Shown here: positions 42,468-51,215 of the stretch, in pieces
Layout: the number at the start of each line of letters is the position of its first letter
Numbering within the stretch: position 1 is the first letter of the stretch
DNA from: VRUE01 sp036406595
GTDB lineage: Bacteria; Actinomycetota; Thermoleophilia; Solirubrobacterales; 70-9
NCBI GenBank assembly: GCA_036406595.1
Contig: DASXAR010000074.1
Location: 1-64,000 of the forward strand
Length of the DNA: 64,000 bases
Reading direction: 5' to 3'
Position numbers and translations under genes: made by a program
Notes under the pieces: generated by a model
Database searches by the model: none
What the model was told of the DNA's origin: nothing
The model's input: only the letters and a program-made list of their open reading frames with translations

Positions 42468-43394
42468 GTGGCGAATGTGGCGCCCACGCTCTCCTACTGC
42501 GTCGTGAACACCAACGGCCGCGAGGACCTGATGAGGTGCCTGGAGGCGATCGAGCGCACCCATCCTCCAGAGGTCGAGCGGGAGGTGCTGGTCCTCGACA
42601 ACGCCTCCACCGATGGCTCGGCGGAGGCGGTGCGGGCGCGCGGCGGCGAGATCGAGCTGGTCACGCTGCATGGCCGGCGCGGCAAGGGCGAGAACGACTC
42701 CACCCTGCTGCGGGCCGCCGGGGGCCGCTACTGCCTGCTGCTGAACGAGGACTCCGAGCTGCGCGAGGGAGCCGCCGCGGCCTTGGTGGCGGCGCTCGAG
42801 GCCGATCCGGGGGCCGCCGCTGCGAGCGCCCAGCTGCTCGACGCGGAGGGGGAGCCCGTCCCATGCGCATGGCGCTTCCCCGGGGTCGGCACCGCGCTCG
42901 CGGGGGCACTCTTCCTGCATCGCCTGCTCACCGTGCAGAGCCGCGGGTCGGAGATCCGCCCCGTCGACTGGGCGCAGTCGAGCGCGCTGCTGGTACGGCG
43001 CGATGCTGCGGAGCAGGTCGGCTACCTAGACCCCGACTTCTTCGTCTACTACGACGAGTGCGACTTCTGCCGCCGTCTCGCCGAGGCGGGATGGCGAACC
43101 CTGTACGTGCCGGCGGCGCGGGCGATCCACCGCGACCAGCTCTCGACCGACCTCTCCGCGGGGCTGCCGAGGATCGTCGAATTTCACCGCAACCGAGACC
43201 TCTACGTGCGCAAGCACCATGGCCGCGCCGCGGCCGTCGCGGTGCGCGGCCTCACCGCATGGTCCTACGCGCTGCGCGCCGTCGCCGCGACCGTCCTTCC
43301 GAACCGACCGGCCCGGATCTACTGGGCCCACGCCCGCCAGGCCCTGAGCCCGGGGCGGGGCGAGTCCCTCCGCGACCGCGCGGAATCCCGCTGA
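42468..43394 (+). CDS. family 2 glycosyltransferase
   Basis: The ~308-residue GT2 has LSYCVVNTNGREDLMRCLEAI, VLVLDNASTDGSAEAV, the donor-binding LLLNEDSELREGAA and FFVYYDECDFCRRLAEAGWRTLYVPAARAIH, typical of rhamnosyl-type or GlcNAc-type transferases. The start may be GTG at 42468 or 42477; an ATG at 42450 overlaps the divergent GT4 start. It is the only plus-strand gene in the locus and lies between two minus-strand blocks, converging with the flippase. Confidence 0.88.
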   Translation: MANVAPTLSYCVVNTNGREDLMRCLEAIERTHPPEVEREVLVLDNASTDGSAEAVRARGGEIELVTLHGRRGKGENDSTLLRAAGGRYCLLLNEDSELREGAAAALVAALEADPGAAAASAQLLDAEGEPVPCAWRFPGVGTALAGALFLHRLLTVQSRGSEIRPVDWAQSSALLVRRDAAEQVGYLDPDFFVYYDECDFCRRLAEAGWRTLYVPAARAIHRDQLSTDLSAGLPRIVEFHRNRDLYVRKHHGRAAAVAVRGLTAWSYALRAVAATVLPNRPARIYWAHARQALSPGRGESLRDRAESR

Positions 43395-43398
43395 CGCA

Positions 43399-44940
43399 TC
43401 AGCGGCGGGCGTCCTCGTCGATCTGCTCCACCTCGTAGATCTCCGCGATCTGCCCGTCCGCACCAGGCGGCTCGCCCGCCGTCGCGCGCAGGTCGCGCAC
43501 CACGGCGGCGGGATGTCGCAGGCGGGCAAGCCAGCGCCTCTCCTCGGCGCTGAAGAAGCCCCCGGCGAGCAGGATCAGCGGGTAGGCCAGCCAGACGACG
43601 ATCCTCCCCAGCAGACCCGCGAACCCCTCGGTGGGCAGGAGCAGTTCACCGGCGAGGACGAGGCCCGTCGCGGCGAGCACGACCCGTCCCAGACGACCCC
43701 ACTCGTAGGGAACGGGGAAGAGCCGCTGGGTGAACCCGTACATGAGCGCCACGACGACCAGATAGGAGACGACCAGAGCCGCCCCGGCGCCCGCGATCCC
43801 GAAGGGCGGGACGAGCGCCAGGTTCAGCCCGACGTTGACGAGAAGCGCCGCGATCGTCGCCGGGAAGTTGAACTCGGTGCGGCCGGTGCGGCCGAGGATC
43901 ACGACGAGGACCATGTAGAGCGCGTAGAGGGTCACCGCCGTGGAGATCAGGCCGACCGCCTGGTAGGAGTCGAAGAATTCGGGCGCGGCCAGGGCCCGGA
44001 CGATCCATCGGGAAAAGAGCCACATTCCGACCACGACGAACGCGCAGCAGGCGACGAACCAGGTGACGATCGCCGCGTAGGCCCGCCTCGCCTCGCCGTC
44101 CTCGCGGATCGAGTAGGCGAGCGGCGGCCAGGCCAGCTGGAAGCCGCGCACCAGAACGTTGACGGCCTGGGCGAACTTGACGGCGAGCGAATAGAGACCG
44201 GCCTCCGTCAGCCCGGCGGCGCGGACGATGATGATCCGGTCGACGAAATTGAGCAGGTAGAGGGAGAGCTCAGCGGGCATCGTCGGCAGGCCGAAGCGCA
44301 TCAGGCGTCGGAGCAGCGGCCGGTCGATCCACAGCGAGAGGCGACGCCGATGTACGACGATCAGGCCGAGGACGAACGCGGCGCCCCCCACGTAGCTGCC
44401 CAGCAGCAGGCCGCGCGCCCCCTCGTCCTCGCCGACCACCAGAACGACAGTCAGCGCGATGGTCAGCAGCACGTTGGCGAGGGTCACGGTGAAGTAGGCC
44501 CTGGCGCGCTCCTCGAGCCGGAAGAGGGTGAGCAGGAACTCGTAGAGGGTCAGCACCCAGAGCCCGCCGATCGCGATCCGGGCCAGGCCTGGGGCGGGCC
44601 GGTCGAGCAGCGCTTCGGAGATCGGCCCGGCGAACGGCAGCGCGATCAATGCCGCCGCGCTCGACAGCCAGAAGAGCGTCGCGAAGGAGGTGGAGACGAC
44701 GCGGTCGGGCTCCTCGTCCTCCTTGTAGTAGAAGCGGAGTAGCGCCTCGATCATGCCGAAGCGGACCACGATGCTGGCCGAGACCACGGCGGCGAACAGG
44801 ACCTCGGCGGCGCCGTAGTCGGCCGGCGTCAGGTAACGCGTGTAAAGCGGCAGCAGCGCGACCGCGATCAGCTTCGAGAGGATGCTCGCCGCCGTGTACG
44901 CGGCGCCCGTCGTGACCAGCCGGCGCAGGTATCCGGACAC
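43399..44940 (-). CDS. oligosaccharide flippase (Wzx-like, MOP superfamily)
   Basis: The 513-residue protein has about 12-14 membrane helices. The start LVTTGAAYTAASILSKLIAVALLPLYTRYLTPADYG is the standard polysaccharide_synt domain head. It moves undecaprenyl-linked repeat units across the membrane. A ~30-residue acidic cytoplasmic tail (EVEQIDEDARR end) is present. GTG start at 44940, 10 bp after the polymerase gene's stop. Confidence 0.9.
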   Translation of the reverse strand: MSGYLRRLVTTGAAYTAASILSKLIAVALLPLYTRYLTPADYGAAEVLFAAVVSASIVVRFGMIEALLRFYYKEDEEPDRVVSTSFATLFWLSSAAALIALPFAGPISEALLDRPAPGLARIAIGGLWVLTLYEFLLTLFRLEERARAYFTVTLANVLLTIALTVVLVVGEDEGARGLLLGSYVGGAAFVLGLIVVHRRRLSLWIDRPLLRRLMRFGLPTMPAELSLYLLNFVDRIIIVRAAGLTEAGLYSLAVKFAQAVNVLVRGFQLAWPPLAYSIREDGEARRAYAAIVTWFVACCAFVVVGMWLFSRWIVRALAAPEFFDSYQAVGLISTAVTLYALYMVLVVILGRTGRTEFNFPATIAALLVNVGLNLALVPPFGIAGAGAALVVSYLVVVALMYGFTQRLFPVPYEWGRLGRVVLAATGLVLAGELLLPTEGFAGLLGRIVVWLAYPLILLAGGFFSAEERRWLARLRHPAAVVRDLRATAGEPPGADGQIAEIYEVEQIDEDARR

Positions 44941-44950
44941 GGATTCGACC

Positions 44951-46447
44951 CTACGTCTCGTCCCGGACCGCCGGCCCCGCGAGGGCGGCCGCGGCGGCCA
45001 GCAGGACCCAGGTGATCGGGTCCTCGAAAAAACCCGCGTAGGCCATCGTGTGGACGAGGAGAGCAACGAAGGTCGCGAGCACCGCGACCCTGGCGACCGA
45101 ACCTGCTCGCGTCGTGAAGAGGCCCGACGACATGGTCCCCAGAGCGACCACAATCAGGGCTAGATATGCAGCAAGGCCGATCACGCCCTGCTCGGCCGCG
45201 ACCGTGACCGGCTCGGTGTGCGACACCGACACCGGCGCCTTCCTCGTAGCGACGTGTTCTTCGTAGGCACGCGGGAACGAGCCGGCTCCGTAGCCCCAGA
45301 CCGGGCGGCGCGCGAACAGCTTGGCGCCCCCGGAGACGAGGTTCGCCCGCCCGCCAGTATCGACGTTGAGACGGTCCGGGCTGAGCTTCGAGACGCCACC
45401 GGCAAAGAGGACGACGACGACCCCGCCGACCGCCAGCAGCGCGACCGCGCCCAGGGTCCAGCGCCAGCTCCAGCGCAGGGCGGCGAGGACGGCGAGCCCG
45501 GCGAGGAGGGCGGCGAAGCTCGACTGCGAGAACGTGGGCACCAGGCCGATCCAGAGAACCGCGACCAGCGCCGTCAGCAGTGCGAAGGCCCGCCGCTCCC
45601 TCGCCCAGAGCAGCGCCGACATCGCGAGCACGGTCGCCAGTGCGAGGTAGCGGCCGTAGATGTTCGGGTCCCAGAAGATCGAGTTGACCCGGAAGTAGGT
45701 GTGGAACTCGTTCGAGCGGATCACCTGGTCATTCCAGAAGAGGTCGCGGGAGAGCCACTCGACGGAGCCGACGACGACGAAGGCGACCGCCTCCAGCCCC
45801 ACCACCCAGAGCACGAGGCCCAGCAGGCGGCCAGACCAGTCGACGTCACGCAGCAGCGTGTAGGCCAGCGAGAAGGGGACGAAGAAGAAGCAGACGTTCT
45901 GGAGACTCTTCGAGAAGTCGGGGGAGTAGAGGGTCTGGAGGGCGTAGAGGAGGACGAAGCCGGCGAGGGCCCACGGCAAGAATCGCGCGGGTCCTGCATC
46001 AACCGGCTCAGCCACCGCACCACCCTCGGGGAAGATCGTTCCGCTGGGGCGAAAGGCTCGCCAAGCCGAAGCGAGGACTCCGCCGCTGATCACCAGGTAG
46101 AGGGGGACGAGGAGGTTGGCCGTGTCGCCGCCGGCGTGCAGGGGGATCCGGAAGGGAAGGGCGAAGACGATCGCGAGGGGAAGGAGGATGGGCCAGCGCC
46201 GGAAGGCGGCGGCGAGCGCGGCGGAGGCGGCGAGCGCGGCCAGTGCCAGGGCCGCAAGCTGCTCCGGATCGTCGCGCAGGTCGGCGATCTGGCGCGAGTG
46301 CCACTGGTCGCCGAGGATCAGTGCCGGGAAGAGGGCGAGGGCGAGCAGCATCGCCGCCGAGCGGAGCCGGCCCGCGGGAAGGAGGATCGCGGCGGCGGAC
46401 GCGGCGGCGGCGAGCAGGACCCCCGCACCGGCGAGGAAGTCGCTCAA
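44951..46447 (-). CDS. O-antigen ligase/polymerase family protein (Wzy-like)
   Basis: The 498-residue, very hydrophobic protein has about 12-13 membrane helices and a large external loop containing GGRANLVSGGAKLFARRPVWGYGAGSFP, the hallmark of the Wzy_C/O-antigen ligase family; HTEPVTVAAEQGVIGLAAYL follows. It polymerises or ligates the exported repeat units. It starts at a TTG overlapping the preceding stop (TTGA). Confidence 0.88.
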   Translation of the reverse strand: MSDFLAGAGVLLAAAASAAAILLPAGRLRSAAMLLALALFPALILGDQWHSRQIADLRDDPEQLAALALAALAASAALAAAFRRWPILLPLAIVFALPFRIPLHAGGDTANLLVPLYLVISGGVLASAWRAFRPSGTIFPEGGAVAEPVDAGPARFLPWALAGFVLLYALQTLYSPDFSKSLQNVCFFFVPFSLAYTLLRDVDWSGRLLGLVLWVVGLEAVAFVVVGSVEWLSRDLFWNDQVIRSNEFHTYFRVNSIFWDPNIYGRYLALATVLAMSALLWARERRAFALLTALVAVLWIGLVPTFSQSSFAALLAGLAVLAALRWSWRWTLGAVALLAVGGVVVVLFAGGVSKLSPDRLNVDTGGRANLVSGGAKLFARRPVWGYGAGSFPRAYEEHVATRKAPVSVSHTEPVTVAAEQGVIGLAAYLALIVVALGTMSSGLFTTRAGSVARVAVLATFVALLVHTMAYAGFFEDPITWVLLAAAAALAGPAVRDET

Positions 46448-46956
46448 GAACCTCTCCCGGCGTGGTCGCAGCCGGCCCTCGGCCGGCGAGGCGCCTCGTG
46501 CAGCCTCATAACCCCGCCCGGTACGAGCGTGCGGTCCTGTCCCAGGAGTTTGACCCGCAGCTTGTAGCGACCCGGCGCCGCGCGGCCGTCGTTGCGCATG
46601 CGCCCGTCCCAGTGGAAGGTGAAGAAGCGGTAGCGCTTCAGGTACCGGTCGCGCGCCAGCGTCAGGATCAGCCTGCCGCCGGGCCTCACCACCTGGACGT
46701 CGGCACGATCGGACTGGGTCATCCGAAAGCGGATTCGAATCCTGTCGTAGCGGCAATCCCCGTTGGGCGTGAAGCTGTGGACGGGGGGCGCCTCTGGATG
46801 GAGGCGCGGGATGCCGATGAAGGTGACCTTGTCGAGGACCAGCGGGTCGCGCTTCAGCCGCTGCGACCACGCGAAGGCGGCGACCGTGGCCACGAGCAGA
46901 AGCGCGAAGACGACTGCGGCGGCGCTCGGACGGACCCTAGGGCGTCGACGAGGCAT
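46444..46956 (-). CDS. single-span envelope protein with FlgD-like Ig domain
   Basis: The 170-residue protein has an Arg-rich cytoplasmic tip, one membrane helix (AAAVVFALLLVATVAAFAW), and an external domain: HSFTPNGDCRYDRIRIRFRMTQSDRADVQVV, FFTFHWDGRMRNDGRAAPGRYKLRVKLL. This W-D-G-x-x-x-G-x-x-A-P-G-x-Y pattern is that of FlgD-like Ig modules used as beta-sandwich scaffolds. Exact function unknown; wedged between the LytR_C gene (20-base overlap) and the Wzy gene, it may help assemble or retain the polymer. Confidence 0.78.
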   Translation of the reverse strand: MPRRRPRVRPSAAAVVFALLLVATVAAFAWSQRLKRDPLVLDKVTFIGIPRLHPEAPPVHSFTPNGDCRYDRIRIRFRMTQSDRADVQVVRPGGRLILTLARDRYLKRYRFFTFHWDGRMRNDGRAAPGRYKLRVKLLGQDRTLVPGGVMRLHEAPRRPRAGCDHAGRGS

Positions 46957-47704
46957 TGTCCTCGCCCACCACCACCGAGACCGGGGTCCCCCCGGAGACT
47001 TCGGCGATTTCCGGCGTCATCAGGCGCACCTCCGAGATCCCCAGCGCCTTGCCGACGCGGCGCGCCTCCGGCGCGCTCCCCCGCGCGAACATCACCACGC
47101 TTTCGTTGAAGCTCGAGGCGCTGTTGGTGACGACGCCGAGGCTGAAGCCCTTCCGCTCGACCAGGTCGCCGAATTGTCCCGCCAGGCCCGAGACGGCCGT
47201 CCCGTTGAGGACGCTCACTTCGATGTCGGCGGGCTTCACCTTCGCCGAGGTGTTCCTGCCTCTGTCGCCCCCGTCGTTGCCGTCGCCCCGCGTCACCAGG
47301 TAGAAGATCCCGCCGGCCACGACGAGGACGACGAGGAAGAGCGCGACCAGGTAGATCGGCTCTCCGAGCCGATCCCCGGCTCCGCCGAGGCGTTCCCTGA
47401 CCCGCTCGCTGCGGGTCAGCTCGGGCAGGCCCTCCTCGCGCCGCCGGCGGCGCTGCTCGCGAAGCTCCGCGGCCTTCCGCTCCGATTCGCGCGCCTCTTC
47501 GAGCCGGCGCATCTCCTCGGCGCGCTCCGCGGCCGCAGCCGAGGTCGACTCCTTGCGCTCGGTGTCCCGCTCCGGAGCCGAGCCGGCCCACTCCCGCAGC
47601 CTGCGGATGTCGCGGCCCTGCGTGAACGAAAGCAGCGCCAGGAGGGCCAGACCGACGAACGCGACGAGGCCCGCGTACGACCCGATGTCCTTGATCAGCT
47701 CCAA
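46937..47704 (-). CDS. LytR C-terminal domain (LytR_C) envelope protein
   Basis: The 255-residue protein has a first membrane helix (YAGLVAFVGLALLALLSF), a long charged coiled-coil-like segment (~residues 55-105, Glu/Arg-rich), a second membrane helix (IYLVALFLVVLVVAGGIFYLV), and an external LytR_C domain: VSVLNGTAVSGLAGQFGDLVERKGFSLGVVTN and APEARRVGKALGISEVRLM. LytR_C domains are found at the end of LytR-CpsA-Psr ligases that attach polymers to peptidoglycan; here it stands alone without the catalytic domain. The start is TTG. Confidence 0.82.
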   Translation of the reverse strand: MELIKDIGSYAGLVAFVGLALLALLSFTQGRDIRRLREWAGSAPERDTERKESTSAAAAERAEEMRRLEEARESERKAAELREQRRRRREEGLPELTRSERVRERLGGAGDRLGEPIYLVALFLVVLVVAGGIFYLVTRGDGNDGGDRGRNTSAKVKPADIEVSVLNGTAVSGLAGQFGDLVERKGFSLGVVTNSASSFNESVVMFARGSAPEARRVGKALGISEVRLMTPEIAEVSGGTPVSVVVGEDNASSTP

Positions 47705-47740
47705 AGGAAGGCTGCGAGAGGCTATCCGTCAAAGAGGCTC

Positions 47741-47755
47741 GATGCGCGACGCATC
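47741..47755 (-). terminator. hairpin at the end of the dehydratase gene
   Basis: GATGCG-CGA-CGCATC is a perfect 6-bp stem with a 3-base loop that covers the end of the dehydratase gene's stop codon. It may terminate or attenuate transcription into the LytR_C gene. No T-run follows. Confidence 0.35.
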
Positions 47756-49640
47756 AGGCCTCTCGGCCGATCGCGGCCTCCTCACCACCGGGAGCGGTGA
47801 TCAGCTCGACCACCCGCTCGGCCAGGTTGGCCTCGTCGCCGGCCATCACGAGGTGCTCGAGCGAATTGAGCGTCGCCTCGACCCAGTCGGGGTCGAGGGG
47901 AGTCTCGCGAACCGCGCGGCCGATCCGCTTGGACGCGGTCGGCCGCTGCTCCTCGCCCTCACCGAAGAGCTCCTCGTGCAGCTTCTCCCCGGGACGGGGC
48001 TGGGTGAACTCGACCGCGATCTCCGCTTCGGGCTCATACCCCGCGAGGCGGATCATGTTGTGGGCGAGGTCGACGATCCTCACCGGCTCCCCCATGTCGA
48101 GGACGAAGACTTCGCCGCGGCCGGCGCCTATGTCGCCCGCCCGGATCACCAACTGCACCGCCTCGGGGATCGTCATGAAGTAGCGGGTCATCTCCGGGTG
48201 GGTCACCGTGACGGGCCCGCCCCGCTCGATCTGGCTGCGGAAGATCGGGACGACGCTGCCCGAGGAGGCGAGGACGTTGCCAAAGCGCACGCTCGCGAAG
48301 CGGGTTCCGGTATGCCGGTGCGCAGCCGCCTCGACGATCCACTCGGCCATCGCCTTCGAGGCGCCCATCACGGTCTGCGGGTTCACCGCCTTGTCGGTCG
48401 AGACCAGGACGAAGCGCTCGACGTCGGAGGCGGCTGCGGTCTCGGCGGTGATCCGGGTCGCGATCGCGTTGTTGCGGACCGCCTCGAGCGGATTGGCCTC
48501 CATCAGCGGGACGTGCTTGTAGGCGGCCGCGTGGAAGACGACGCTCGGCTTGAAGCGCTGCATCGTCTCCAGCATCCGGTGCGGCTCCTTGCAATCGGCG
48601 AGGACCGACTCGACGTTGCTGAAATGGCGTTCCTCGACCATCTCGCGGTCGATCTCGAAGAGGTTGTCCTCGGCGTGGTCGAGCATCACGAGCAGGCGCG
48701 GGCCGACCCGGGCGATCTGCCGGCACAGCTCGGAGCCGATCGAGCCGCCGGCGCCGGTTACGAGGACGATCCGATCGCGCAGGTATGCCCCGACCGTGTC
48801 GAGCTCGACGACGATCGGGTCGCGCCCGAGGACGTCCTCGACCTGGACGTCGCGGAGCTGTTTGTTGAGCTGCACCCCGCCCCGCAGCAGCTCGAAGACG
48901 GTGGGCAGCGTGCGCACTCGGATCTCGCGCTCCCGGCAAGCGACCACGACGCGGGCGCGCAGCGTCCCGGGCGCCGAGGGGATCGCGATCACGACCTCGT
49001 CGGGCTCGGTCTCGTCGAGGATCGACTCGATTTCCTCGGTCGAGCCGAGCACCTTGAGGCCGAGCATCCGCATCCCCCGCTTGCGGGCGTCGTCGTCGAC
49101 GAAGCCGATCGCGGTGGCGCCCAGGTTGGGGTTGAGCTGGAGCTCGCGCACCACCATCTGCCCGCCCGACCCGGCTCCGATCACCAGAACCTGGTGTTTC
49201 GGGACCCGGTGCCCGTGGCTCGGGCGCTCGATTATGAGCCGCACCGCGAGCCGTGCCCCGGCGATGAAGAGGAGGGTGAGGATGAAGTCCATCACCGCGA
49301 CGGAGCGCGGCAGGTTGTGCGCGAACGGCCGCAGCACGGTGAAGAGGACGACGACGATCGCGCTCGCCGCCGCCACCGCGCGAACGATCATCAGGAAGTC
49401 GCGCCCGCTCACGTAGCGCCACCACTTCTGGTACAGGCCGAAGGCGGCGAAGACCGCGATCTTCACGACCACGACCAGGGCGACGGACTGGGTGAAGAGC
49501 ACCCAGTACCGGTGCGGCAGGTCGGCGCGATCGAGGAAGCGGAGGCGGAAGGCCAGGTAGTAGGCGATCGCCAGCAGCAGCGAGTCGGCAACGACCTGGA
49601 GGACCCTGTTGCGGTAGACGGGATGGTTCAGGCGCCCCAT
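47754..49640 (-). CDS. PglF/CapD-like nucleoside-diphosphate-sugar 4,6-dehydratase
   Basis: The 628-residue protein has four N-terminal membrane helices, a CoA-binding-like domain (HQVLVIGAGSGGQMVVRELQ), then an extended SDR domain: IVLVTGAGGSIGSELCRQIARVGPRLLVMLDHAEDNLFEIDREM, FHAAAYKHVPLMEANPLEAVRNN, STDKAVNPQTVMGASK. The Met in MGASK in place of Tyr is normal for this dehydratase class. It turns UDP-GlcNAc into a 4-keto-6-deoxy sugar, the first step to bacillosamine- or QuiNAc-type residues. It fits with the small PglC-like enzyme that would load the product. Confidence 0.92.
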   Translation of the reverse strand: MGRLNHPVYRNRVLQVVADSLLLAIAYYLAFRLRFLDRADLPHRYWVLFTQSVALVVVVKIAVFAAFGLYQKWWRYVSGRDFLMIVRAVAAASAIVVVLFTVLRPFAHNLPRSVAVMDFILTLLFIAGARLAVRLIIERPSHGHRVPKHQVLVIGAGSGGQMVVRELQLNPNLGATAIGFVDDDARKRGMRMLGLKVLGSTEEIESILDETEPDEVVIAIPSAPGTLRARVVVACREREIRVRTLPTVFELLRGGVQLNKQLRDVQVEDVLGRDPIVVELDTVGAYLRDRIVLVTGAGGSIGSELCRQIARVGPRLLVMLDHAEDNLFEIDREMVEERHFSNVESVLADCKEPHRMLETMQRFKPSVVFHAAAYKHVPLMEANPLEAVRNNAIATRITAETAAASDVERFVLVSTDKAVNPQTVMGASKAMAEWIVEAAAHRHTGTRFASVRFGNVLASSGSVVPIFRSQIERGGPVTVTHPEMTRYFMTIPEAVQLVIRAGDIGAGRGEVFVLDMGEPVRIVDLAHNMIRLAGYEPEAEIAVEFTQPRPGEKLHEELFGEGEEQRPTASKRIGRAVRETPLDPDWVEATLNSLEHLVMAGDEANLAERVVELITAPGGEEAAIGREA

Positions 49641-49698
49641 GAGCGTCGGTCGAGTTTAGTTGGTACTAAGCGCGCCGCCTACAATCTCCGCTGGCCGC

Positions 49699-50406
49699 AT
49701 GCTCCTTCTCCTCGCCAGTCTCAGCGACAAGATCGTCGACCCGATCGTCAACGCCGCCACCGACTTCATCGGGTCGGCGGGCGTCGCCGGCGTCTTCGTG
49801 CTGATGGTCCTCGAGTCCGCCTGCATTCCCGTTCCGAGCGAGGCGATCATGCTGTTCGCCGGCTTCAGCGTCTCCGAAGGTGAAATGACGCTGTTCGCGA
49901 TCGTCGCCGCCGGCGTCCTCGGCAATCTGGTCGGCTCCTGGATCGCTTACTCGGTCGGCTACTTCGCCCGCATCGACCTGCTCGAACGCAACCGGCTCAT
50001 CCACATCAGCCCAAAGCACCTCCAATGGGCAGATAACTGGTTCAAGCGGTATGGCGACGCGACGGTCTTCTTCACCCGGATGCTGCCGATCATCCGCACC
50101 TTCATCTCGCTTCCCGCCGGCGTGGCGCGAATGCCATTCTGGCGCTTCACCGCCTTCACGATCGCCGGCTGCACCCCCTGGGTGCTGATGCTGGCGCTGA
50201 TCGGGCGCAGCGTCGGCGACAACTGGGAACAGTGGCGCCACAACCTCGGATACCTCGACTATCTCGTCGTCGCGGCGATCCTCGGGGGCGTCGCCTACCT
50301 GCTGGTCCGCCGCCGGCGGGCCCGAGCGGCAGGAACGGAGAGTGAGACGCCCGGCAACCGGGAGCCCGCGGCGCGCACCGAGGCCGCCCGCTCGAACGGC
50401 GCTTGA
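49699..50406 (+). CDS. DedA family membrane protein
   Basis: The ~235-residue protein has about four to five membrane helices; it matches DedA/SNARE-associated: MVLESACIPVPSEAIMLFAGF, NLVGSWIAYSVGYF, FFTRMLPIIRTFISLPAGVARMPFWRFTAFTIAGC. DedA proteins include flippases that recycle undecaprenyl phosphate or other lipids. The next gene, uppP, acts on undecaprenyl pyrophosphate, which supports that role here. ATG at 49699 fits the family; the upstream GTG adds 13 residues. Its stop overlaps uppP's TTG start. Confidence 0.9.
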   Translation: MLLLLASLSDKIVDPIVNAATDFIGSAGVAGVFVLMVLESACIPVPSEAIMLFAGFSVSEGEMTLFAIVAAGVLGNLVGSWIAYSVGYFARIDLLERNRLIHISPKHLQWADNWFKRYGDATVFFTRMLPIIRTFISLPAGVARMPFWRFTAFTIAGCTPWVLMLALIGRSVGDNWEQWRHNLGYLDYLVVAAILGGVAYLLVRRRRARAAGTESETPGNREPAARTEAARSNGA

Positions 50407-51215
50407 GCGGGGCGGCGGACGGCAGGATCTCCGACCGGCGGGCGCTCGCGCTGGGGGTCGTCCAGGGTCCCGCAGAGCTGCTCCCGGTCTCGAGCTCGGC
50501 GCACATCATCCTGGTGCCCTGGCTGGCCGGCTGGGACTGGGACCGCCTCGACCCCGAGGTGCGCAAGAGCTTCGAGGTGGCGCTGCATGCGGGCGCCGCG
50601 CTGGCCCTGCTGATCGGGCAGAGGGCGACGATCGCCGAGGAGCTGCGTACGTTCGACGCCGGCCGTGCCGTACTGCTCGGCCTCTCGTTCCTGCCCGCGG
50701 CATTTGTCGGCTACACCCTCGAGCGGCCGATCGAGCGGCGGCTCGGCGGGCCGGGGGCGACAGCCGCCGGCCTGCTTGCCGGCGCGGCGGCGATGCTCCT
50801 CGCAGACACCCGGCCCCAGAAGCGCGGCCGTGGCGAAGCGACCGCCGCCGACGGCATCGTCCTCGGCGCGGCGCAGGCGGCGGCGCTTGCGCCCGGGGTG
50901 TCCCGCAACGGCATCACGCTGGCGGCCGCGCGCTGGCGGGGCTTCTCGCGCGATCAGGCCAACCTGCTGTCCCGGACGATCGCGCTGCCGATCATCGTCG
51001 GCGCGACCCTCTTGAAGGGCGTCCGCCTGCGCCGCCGCGGCGCCTCCCCCGAGCTGCGGCGCTCGATGGCGATCGGGGTCGCCGCCTCGCTCGCCTCGAC
51101 CCTCGCCTCGCAGCGGCTGATCCGGCTGGTCGAGCGCGACCGCGCCCTCTGGCCCTACGCCGCATACCGCGCCGCCCTCGCCGCCGTGGTTCTTGCCAAG
51201 CTTCAGAGGCGATGA
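50403..51215 (+). CDS. uppP: undecaprenyl-diphosphatase
   Basis: The 270-residue membrane enzyme has the BacA/UppP signatures GVVQGPAELLPVSSSAHIILVPW and LAPGVSRNGITLAAARWRGFSRDQA. It removes the terminal phosphate from undecaprenyl pyrophosphate, restoring the carrier for peptidoglycan and polysaccharide. The first motif has PAELLP where FLP is most usual, still with the conserved Glu. It is coupled to dedA (TTGA overlap) and purM (4-base overlap). Confidence 0.92.
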   Translation: MSGAADGRISDRRALALGVVQGPAELLPVSSSAHIILVPWLAGWDWDRLDPEVRKSFEVALHAGAALALLIGQRATIAEELRTFDAGRAVLLGLSFLPAAFVGYTLERPIERRLGGPGATAAGLLAGAAAMLLADTRPQKRGRGEATAADGIVLGAAQAAALAPGVSRNGITLAAARWRGFSRDQANLLSRTIALPIIVGATLLKGVRLRRRGASPELRRSMAIGVAASLASTLASQRLIRLVERDRALWPYAAYRAALAAVVLAKLQRR

